Shown here: positions 58,123 to 64,000 of the stretch, piece after piece
Numbering within the stretch: position 1 is the stretch's first letter
How the letters are laid out: the number at the start of each line of letters is the position of its first letter
Source: Lachnospiraceae bacterium
GTDB lineage: Bacteria > Bacillota > Clostridia > Lachnospirales > Lachnospiraceae
Assembly: GCA_024694965.1 (NCBI GenBank)
Contig: JAILJC010000180.1
Location: 117,778-181,777, forward strand
DNA length: 64,000 bases
Direction of reading: 5' to 3'
The notes under the pieces: generated by a model
The model's database searches: none
What the model saw: only the letters and a program-made list of their open reading frames with translations
Told to the model about the DNA's origin: nothing
Program-made: the position numbers and the translations under genes

Positions 58123-59394
58123 ATGGATGGAATGCTGTCGCAGGATGAGATAAATGCCCTGCTGAATGGCATGATGGATGGCGGTGGATCCGATGAAGGC
58201 GGAGCCGCACCCGAAGAACCTGCCGCACCTGCGGAGGCTGCACCGGCAGCTTCGGACGGCGGAGGAGCGGGACCGGATGAAAGCCTCCTTACTGATGCGG
58301 AGAAAGACGCAATAGGTGAAGTTGCAAATATCAGCATGGGAACTTCTGCAACCACCTTGTATTCGCTGGTTAACCGGAAGGTAAATATCACTACACCGGT
58401 TGTCACTCTCGCAACGTGGAGCCAGATAATCGAGGATTACGAGAGACCCTGTGTATTTATTAAGATAAAATACACTGTCGGTCTGGAAGGCACCAATATA
58501 CTGGTGCTTAAAGAGGACGACGTTAAGATAATCACCGACCTTATGATGGGAGGTGACGGAACAAGTACGGATGGTGAGCTCGGAGAACTGCACTTAAGTG
58601 CCATATCCGAGGCCATGAACCAGATGATGGGTTCGGCAGCCACCTCACTGTCATCTATGCTTGGTAAGATGATAGATATAAGTCCCCCGGAGGCCTCCCT
58701 CGTGGAACTTGGGACCATTGACCCGGCGGATGAAGTATCGGCATTCCTTCAGGATACTTTTGTAAAGATCACTTTCAGGATGCAGATCGGTGATCTTATC
58801 GACAGCAAGATAATGCAGCTGTATCCGGTGGATTTTGCCAAGGATCTGTACAGTTACTTTATTGAGAACAAAGAGCCCGAACCGGCACCGGCTCCGCCAC
58901 CGGCACCTGAGCCCGCTCCGGCACCGGGACCGGCACCAATGCCGGCAATGCCCACACCTCCTCCGATGGATATGGGAGTCGGAATGCAGGGCGCACCGAT
59001 GAATATGGGTGCTCCGGCGATGGGAATGGGCATGAACATGGGCATGGGTATGATGCCGGGCATGGGAATGGGCATGCAGCCTCAGATGAACATGCCGAAC
59101 ATCAACATTCAGCCGGCTTCCTTCCAGCCTTTCTCTGCAGATATAAATGCGATGCAGAGTCAGGAAAACATCGAGCTCATTAAAGATGTACCGCTCGAGG
59201 TTACGGTGGAACTGGGGCGGACCCAGAAGTCCATAAGCGATATTCTCGATTTTGCTCCGGGTACCATTATCGAACTTGACAGGATCGCCGGTGAACCGGT
59301 AGATGTTCTGGTAAACGGCAAGCTTGTCGCAAAGGGCGAAGTAGTGGTAATCGAAGAAAACTTTGGTGTGAGAGTAACAGAAATAATAAATTAA
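58123..59394 (+). CDS. fliY: Flagellar motor switch phosphatase FliY (CheC-like + SpoA/FliN)
   Basis: LSQDEINALLNGM N-terminal peptide, AIGEVANISMGTSATTL, C-terminal VTVELGRTQKSISDILDFAPGTIIELD. Confidence 0.95.
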   Translation: MDGMLSQDEINALLNGMMDGGGSDEGGAAPEEPAAPAEAAPAASDGGGAGPDESLLTDAEKDAIGEVANISMGTSATTLYSLVNRKVNITTPVVTLATWSQIIEDYERPCVFIKIKYTVGLEGTNILVLKEDDVKIITDLMMGGDGTSTDGELGELHLSAISEAMNQMMGSAATSLSSMLGKMIDISPPEASLVELGTIDPADEVSAFLQDTFVKITFRMQIGDLIDSKIMQLYPVDFAKDLYSYFIENKEPEPAPAPPPAPEPAPAPGPAPMPAMPTPPPMDMGVGMQGAPMNMGAPAMGMGMNMGMGMMPGMGMGMQPQMNMPNINIQPASFQPFSADINAMQSQENIELIKDVPLEVTVELGRTQKSISDILDFAPGTIIELDRIAGEPVDVLVNGKLVAKGEVVVIEENFGVRVTEIIN

Positions 59395-59411
59395 AGTTAG
59401 GAGAATGAAAA

Positions 59412-59774
59412 ATGGCAAAGAATATTTTGATCAGTGATGACGCAGCTTTCATGAGAATGATGATCAAGGACATCCTTACCAAGAACGGTTACAACGTTAT
59501 AGGTGAGGCTGAAAACGGCGCACGTGCGGTTGAGAAGTATAATGAACTCAAGCCGGATCTTGTTCTTATGGACATCACAATGCCTGAAATGGACGGTATA
59601 CAGGCACTCAAGAAGATCAAAGAAAATGATCCGAGTGCACTTGTTATCATGTGTTCGGCAATGGGCCAGCAGGCGATGGTTATCGAATCCATCCAGGCAG
59701 GCGCAAAGGACTTCATTGTTAAGCCGTTCCAGGCAGATCGTGTTATTGAGGCCGTTAAGAAGGTTGTCGGATAA
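59412..59774 (+). CDS. cheY: Chemotaxis response regulator CheY
   Basis: ILISDDAAFMRMMIKDILTKNGYNVIGEAENG...LMDITMPEMDG...KPFQ. Confidence 0.95.
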   Translation: MAKNILISDDAAFMRMMIKDILTKNGYNVIGEAENGARAVEKYNELKPDLVLMDITMPEMDGIQALKKIKENDPSALVIMCSAMGQQAMVIESIQAGAKDFIVKPFQADRVIEAVKKVVG

Positions 59775-60155
59775 ATGCTGCTCTCGGTGATCATATCGGG
59801 ATCGGTTGAAGGTGCCGCCCAGTTTGCGACTGTTTTCCTGATCTTTCTGGCTGTATTAGCCATTACCTATTTGACGACTCGTTTTGTGGGTAATTATCAG
59901 AAAATGCAGGGACAGGGCAGTAACTTCGAGGCTGTCGAGACTTACAGGGTGACCGGTAACAGGTTTCTTCAGATTGTCAGGGTTGGAAAGCGATATTTTC
60001 TGATCGCAGTATCCAAGGACGATATAAGCCTTATTTCCGAGCTTTCAGAGGATGACTTTGACAACTGTGGGAACGAGAACGTTGTTAATGACCGTTTTAA
60101 GCAGGCACTTAAGTGTGCGAAGGATAAGGTAACAAAACGGGGCGATAAGCAATGA
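59775..60155 (+). CDS. fliO: Flagellar biosynthetic protein FliO
   Basis: Single TM plus YRVTGNRFLQIVRVGKRYFLIAVSKDDISLISEL. Confidence 0.88.
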   Translation: MLLSVIISGSVEGAAQFATVFLIFLAVLAITYLTTRFVGNYQKMQGQGSNFEAVETYRVTGNRFLQIVRVGKRYFLIAVSKDDISLISELSEDDFDNCGNENVVNDRFKQALKCAKDKVTKRGDKQ

Positions 60156-61033
60156 ATATATGTTTTATAGGTAGGAGCAGGCCCGGGTGTATCATTGGTT
60201 GCCTGCTTCTGTGCATATTTTTGGCGGTGCTTTTTCCAAGGCAGGTATCGGCCGCCAATGTGGATGCACTTGGGATAACCGATGATGAAGGTATAAATGA
60301 AAACAGGACTGTTATTAACGATCCGGGTACTGCAGAGGATGCGGGAGATTTAAGGGAGCTTAATGTAGCAAACAATCTTACCGTAACCTATCAGGATGGT
60401 GAAGGCAATCTGTCAGGTACGCTGAGGATACTGATCACACTGACACTGATCGCTCTTGCTCCGACTCTCATCATCATGATGACGAGTTTCACACGTATTT
60501 TGGTCGTAATGCATTTTGTCAGATCAGCGTTGGGTACCCAATCAGCGCCACCAAATCAGGTTTTGATAGGGTTATCCCTGTTTCTGACTTTTTTTATTAT
60601 GAATCCCGTTATCACTCAGATAAACGATAATGCGGTTAAGCCGTTTGAGGCGGGAGAATTGTCTCAGGCGGAATTTCTGGATACGGCGGTAAAACCGCTT
60701 CGGGAATTCATGTACGGGCAGACTCAGACTAAAGATGTCAGGCTTTTTCTTGATATAGACGGGATCGATACCGTGGAGGACATAGATGATATTCCCACAA
60801 GGGTATTGGTACCCGCATTCATGATAAGTGAGCTCAGAACGGCGTTTATTATAGGTTTTCTTATTTATATTCCTTTTATTGTGATAGATATGGTAGTGGC
60901 GTCGACGCTTATGTCAATGGGTATGATGATGCTTCCGCCTACAACCATATCAATGCCGTTTAAGATATTGCTCTTCGTACTTGCGGATGGATGGAGCCTG
61001 GTAATAGGAAATCTTGTTAAGACGTTTTATTAA
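60152..61033 (+). CDS. fliP: Flagellar type III export protein FliP
   Basis: TSFTRILVVMHFVRSALGTQSAPPNQVLIGLSLFLTFF. Confidence 0.97.
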   Translation: MNICFIGRSRPGCIIGCLLLCIFLAVLFPRQVSAANVDALGITDDEGINENRTVINDPGTAEDAGDLRELNVANNLTVTYQDGEGNLSGTLRILITLTLIALAPTLIIMMTSFTRILVVMHFVRSALGTQSAPPNQVLIGLSLFLTFFIMNPVITQINDNAVKPFEAGELSQAEFLDTAVKPLREFMYGQTQTKDVRLFLDIDGIDTVEDIDDIPTRVLVPAFMISELRTAFIIGFLIYIPFIVIDMVVASTLMSMGMMMLPPTTISMPFKILLFVLADGWSLVIGNLVKTFY

Positions 61034-61048
61034 TTTGGGGGAGATAAT

Positions 61049-61318
61049 ATGACTGTCGATAATGTGGTTGAAATAACGAGAACTACCGTTTATACGATAA
61101 TTCTTACATCTGCGCCGATGCTGCTTATATCGCTTGTTATAGGTCTGGCGGTAAGTATTTTTCAGACAGTCACATCGATACAGGAGCAGACATTAACCTT
61201 TGTCCCTAAGCTTATCGGTATATTCGTAATGCTGATGCTGCTGGGTCATTGGATGCTTAATAATATGACTGAGTTCATGACAGAACTTTGGTCGGATTTT
61301 TCCTTGTATATCAGGTAA
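61049..61318 (+). CDS. fliQ: Flagellar type III export protein FliQ
   Basis: GLAVSIFQTVTSIQEQTLTFVPKL. Confidence 0.97.
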   Translation: MTVDNVVEITRTTVYTIILTSAPMLLISLVIGLAVSIFQTVTSIQEQTLTFVPKLIGIFVMLMLLGHWMLNNMTEFMTELWSDFSLYIR

Positions 61319-61321
61319 GCT

Positions 61322-62104
61322 ATGATAGATTTAACATTTTCTTATGAGGATCTGGAGTTTTTTCTGATGATATTTGTAAGGATCAGTTGTTTTGTGGTTA
61401 CTGCTCCCTTTTTCTCGTTAGGAAATGTACCGCGCAGGTATAAAGCGGGTTTTGCGTTCTTTGTTTCGTATATTGTTTTCGGTACGATGCCTATACATGA
61501 TATTCCGGCATACAACACGGTGTACGGATATGCGGCGCTGGTGCTTAAGGAAGCTATAGCCGGGCTTATCATCGGCTTCGGAGCTAATATATGCAACTCG
61601 GTGATCAACCTTGCAGGCAGGCTTGCCGATATGGAGATAGGTATCTCGATGGTTTCGCTCCTTGATCCTACGACCAAGGAACAGAGCGGCTTCACCGGAG
61701 TTTTGTATCAATACTCGATAATGCTTGTGATGTTGGTCACAAACCTGCATCATTATTTCATAAGGGCCATAGTTGAGACGTTCAGCCTTATACCCATTGG
61801 AAGGCCGGTATTTGCTTCGGATAAGATAATGACTGTCATTATGCAGTACTTAAATGATTATGTTTCGATCGCCTTCAGGATATGCCTGCCTATCGTGGCA
61901 ACAATAATGCTTACTAACGCAGTACTGGGTATACTTGTAAAAACGGCACCGCAGATAAATATGTTTTCGGTCGGAATACAGATAAAGCTGTTTGCCGGTC
62001 TGGCCGTGCTGATGATCACGATTGGGGTGCTGCCCAGTGCGTCCGAATATATTTTTAAAGAGATGCGGGTTATGATGACCGCCATGATAAGGAGCATGAC
62101 ATAG
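61322..62104 (+). CDS. fliR: Flagellar type III export protein FliR
   Basis: Polytopic; order after fliQ; KEAIAGLIIGFGANI. Confidence 0.95.
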   Translation: MIDLTFSYEDLEFFLMIFVRISCFVVTAPFFSLGNVPRRYKAGFAFFVSYIVFGTMPIHDIPAYNTVYGYAALVLKEAIAGLIIGFGANICNSVINLAGRLADMEIGISMVSLLDPTTKEQSGFTGVLYQYSIMLVMLVTNLHHYFIRAIVETFSLIPIGRPVFASDKIMTVIMQYLNDYVSIAFRICLPIVATIMLTNAVLGILVKTAPQINMFSVGIQIKLFAGLAVLMITIGVLPSASEYIFKEMRVMMTAMIRSMT

Positions 62105-62130
62105 GCTATCGTTAAGGACAGGTTACGGAT

Positions 62131-63243
62131 ATGTTGTTTGAACTAAACCTGCAGTATTTTGCCAAGGAAGGTCCGGGCGGTGAGAAGACCGAACCGGCGA
62201 CCCCCAAGAAAAGATCAGATGCCAGGAAAGAAGGCCAGGTTGCCAAGAGTAAGGAATTAAACGGTGCCATTTCCCTTTTCTGTATGTTTCTGGTAATGAA
62301 GATATTTATTGGCACTATGGGAACGTCGTTTCTGGAGGTATTTTCGATTGCCTACAGGCTTATCCCGGAAATGACAGTCATATTTGACGGAAGGATCATC
62401 GCCAGGGATTTTGCGGCGATGATGAATATGATTATTTTAAAGATACTCACAATGCTGCTTCCGTTTTTGGCTGTTGCCTTTTTAGTTGCGTTCATTGTTG
62501 ACCTTGTTCAGGTAAAATGGAAGCCCACAACTAAGCCGCTAAAGCCTAAGTTTAATAAGCTTAATCCCATAAATGGGGTAAAGAAGCTATTTAGCAAGGA
62601 TAAACTTGTTGAGCTGCTTAAGTCGGTGCTGAAGCTGTTAATTATCGGTTATATGGCTTATTCCACCCTTAAGGATGAGGCGGGGCAGCTGTTCCTTTTG
62701 TACGATATGGAGCTGATCGGCGCTCTTAAGCTTTTCGGTGACATAGTCATAAATATGGCACTTAAGATTTGCGCCGTATATCTGATAATCGGTATCGTTG
62801 ATTATGTATATCAGCGCCGCAAGTTCAACGAAGACTTAAAGATGACCAAGCAGGAAGTCAAGGATGAGTGGAAGAATGCCGAGGGAGATCCGCAGATAAA
62901 GGGTAAGCAGCGTCAGAGGATGCAGGAAGCATCAAGAAGACGAATGATGCAGAGTATACCGCAGGCTGATGTTGTCATCACAAATCCTACGCATTTTGCG
63001 GTGGCACTTAAATATGATCCTCAGGTTGCACCTGCACCTTACGTGCTGGCCAAGGGTGAGGACTTTCTGGCAGCAAGGATAAGAGAGGAAGCTGAGAAGC
63101 TTGATATCGATATCGTAGAAAACAAGCCGCTTGCAAGGATGCTGTATTACAATGTGGATCTGGGGGCGCAGATACCACCGGAACTGTACAGCACTGTTGC
63201 GGAGATACTGGCGGTTATCTATAACAAGCGGGAATCCGCTTGA
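62131..63243 (+). CDS. flhB: Flagellar type III export protein FlhB
   Basis: GEKTEPATPKKRSDARKEGQVAKSKEL, autocleavage motif NPTHFAVALKY. Confidence 0.97.
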   Translation: MLFELNLQYFAKEGPGGEKTEPATPKKRSDARKEGQVAKSKELNGAISLFCMFLVMKIFIGTMGTSFLEVFSIAYRLIPEMTVIFDGRIIARDFAAMMNMIILKILTMLLPFLAVAFLVAFIVDLVQVKWKPTTKPLKPKFNKLNPINGVKKLFSKDKLVELLKSVLKLLIIGYMAYSTLKDEAGQLFLLYDMELIGALKLFGDIVINMALKICAVYLIIGIVDYVYQRRKFNEDLKMTKQEVKDEWKNAEGDPQIKGKQRQRMQEASRRRMMQSIPQADVVITNPTHFAVALKYDPQVAPAPYVLAKGEDFLAARIREEAEKLDIDIVENKPLARMLYYNVDLGAQIPPELYSTVAEILAVIYNKRESA

Positions 63244-63281
63244 CATTTTGGGGGAAACAATAAAGAGGGGAGGTGAACGGT

Positions 63282-64000
63282 TTGAAGATAGGAAGAGCTG
63301 ATCTTGGCGTGGCATTGTATCTTTTGTGCGCCTTTGTTTTCCTTATCATACCGATTCCCTCTACGCTTCTTGACATATGTCTTGCCCTGAATATGTCGGT
63401 TGCCTTTGCGATCATGTTCAATTCGATGTTCGCAAAGGAAGTCCTGGATATGTCATTCTATCCTACCATGCTTCTGTTCACGACTCTTTTCCGTATTTCG
63501 CTGAACGTATCGTCGACAAGGCTCATACTTACCACAGGGTCTCCCGGTAATGTCGTTGAGACTTTCGGAAGTTTCGTCGGCGGCGGTGACCTGGTAATGG
63601 GAAGCATAGTCTTCATAATCCTGATCATCGTCCAGTTCATGGTTATCAACAAGGGTTCCGAGCGAGTTGCCGAAGTTACGGCAAGGTTTACGCTGGACGC
63701 GATGCCCGGTAAGCAGATGGCCATAGATGCCGACCTTAACACCGGAGCAATAACCGACGAGGAAGCAAAAAAACGAAGGGATAAGATACAGGAAGAATCA
63801 AGCTTCTTCGGTTCCATGGATGGTGCGGTCAAGTATGTAAAGGGAGACGCAACAGCCGGCCTTATTATAACGGCCGTAAATATCGTCGGCGGCATAATAA
63901 TGGGTATGACAAGGGGCGGCCTGCCTTTTCAGGAAGCTCTTCAGAAATATGCGATCCTTACGATAGGTGACGGCCTCGTATCGCAGATACCTTCACTTGT
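63282..64000 (+). CDS. flhA: Flagellar type III export protein FlhA (3'-truncated by window)
   Basis: TTG start after GGGGAGGTG; translation contains IPIPSTLLDICLALNMSVAF, FTTLFRISLNVSSTRLIL, RFTLDAMPGKQMAIDADLN. Confidence 0.95.
   Translation, partial: MKIGRADLGVALYLLCAFVFLIIPIPSTLLDICLALNMSVAFAIMFNSMFAKEVLDMSFYPTMLLFTTLFRISLNVSSTRLILTTGSPGNVVETFGSFVGGGDLVMGSIVFIILIIVQFMVINKGSERVAEVTARFTLDAMPGKQMAIDADLNTGAITDEEAKKRRDKIQEESSFFGSMDGAVKYVKGDATAGLIITAVNIVGGIIMGMTRGGLPFQEALQKYAILTIGDGLVSQIPSL

Noticed and set aside
57868-58593. 241-aa minus-strand ORF across fliM/fliY
   Set aside because: Antisense to two clear flagellar genes; no domain signal.
58854-59075. 73-aa minus-strand Gly/Ala/Pro/Met-rich ORF
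   Set aside because: Antisense shadow of the fliY low-complexity linker, no RBS.
58651-59418. 255-aa minus-strand ORF rich in His/Arg
   Set aside because: Antisense of the fliY repetitive linker; composition is explained by the Met/Gly/Pro codons on the coding strand.
1-64000. CRISPR arrays, tRNA/rRNA genes, transposases, prophage
   Set aside because: No regularly spaced repeats, cloverleaf-like sequences or mobile-element proteins were recognised in either strand.

Overview
This 64 kb window looks like a chromosomal segment of a motile Lachnospiraceae-type Firmicute (Butyrivibrio/Roseburia-like; inferred from gene content). It is almost entirely coding, and only three genes are on the minus strand. 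Left part (1-8.4 kb): partial glycosyltransferase, glyA, and a surface-polysaccharide acylation-like cluster (MBOAT, response regulator-GGDEF, DHHW protein, SGNH protein, DUF4358 lipoprotein), then a ~345-nt gene-free region that looks like an independent structured ncRNA gene with a consensus promoter and a strong terminator. Middle (8.4-43 kb): amidase, beta-CASP MBL protein, thyA, GGDEF, ilvE-iorA-iorB, CobD-like aminotransferase, an uncharacterised four-gene locus (DUF5717-like giant TPR/Ig protein, divergent Hsp70/actin-like ATPase, TPR protein, acidic coiled-coil membrane protein), PilZ, purB-purA, a double-VanZ protein, lepA, hemW, PAS/GGDEF/EAL, HD-GYP-like, comM, dprA, topA, codY. Right part (43.2-64 kb): a flagellar/chemotaxis operon running flgB through flhA (truncated). 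Main leads: (1) the ncRNA at ~7957-8303; (2) the four-gene Hsp70-like/DUF5717 locus at 18.1-25.2 kb; (3) two CodY-box-like sites and a long dyad flanking the codY promoter; (4) an exact sigma-D/sigma-28 promoter inside the flagellar operon before fliK; (5) a GGDEF regulator translationally coupled to an acylation cluster. No tRNA, rRNA, CRISPR or transposon was recognised. All family calls come from reading the sequence and remembered motifs; no search was run.
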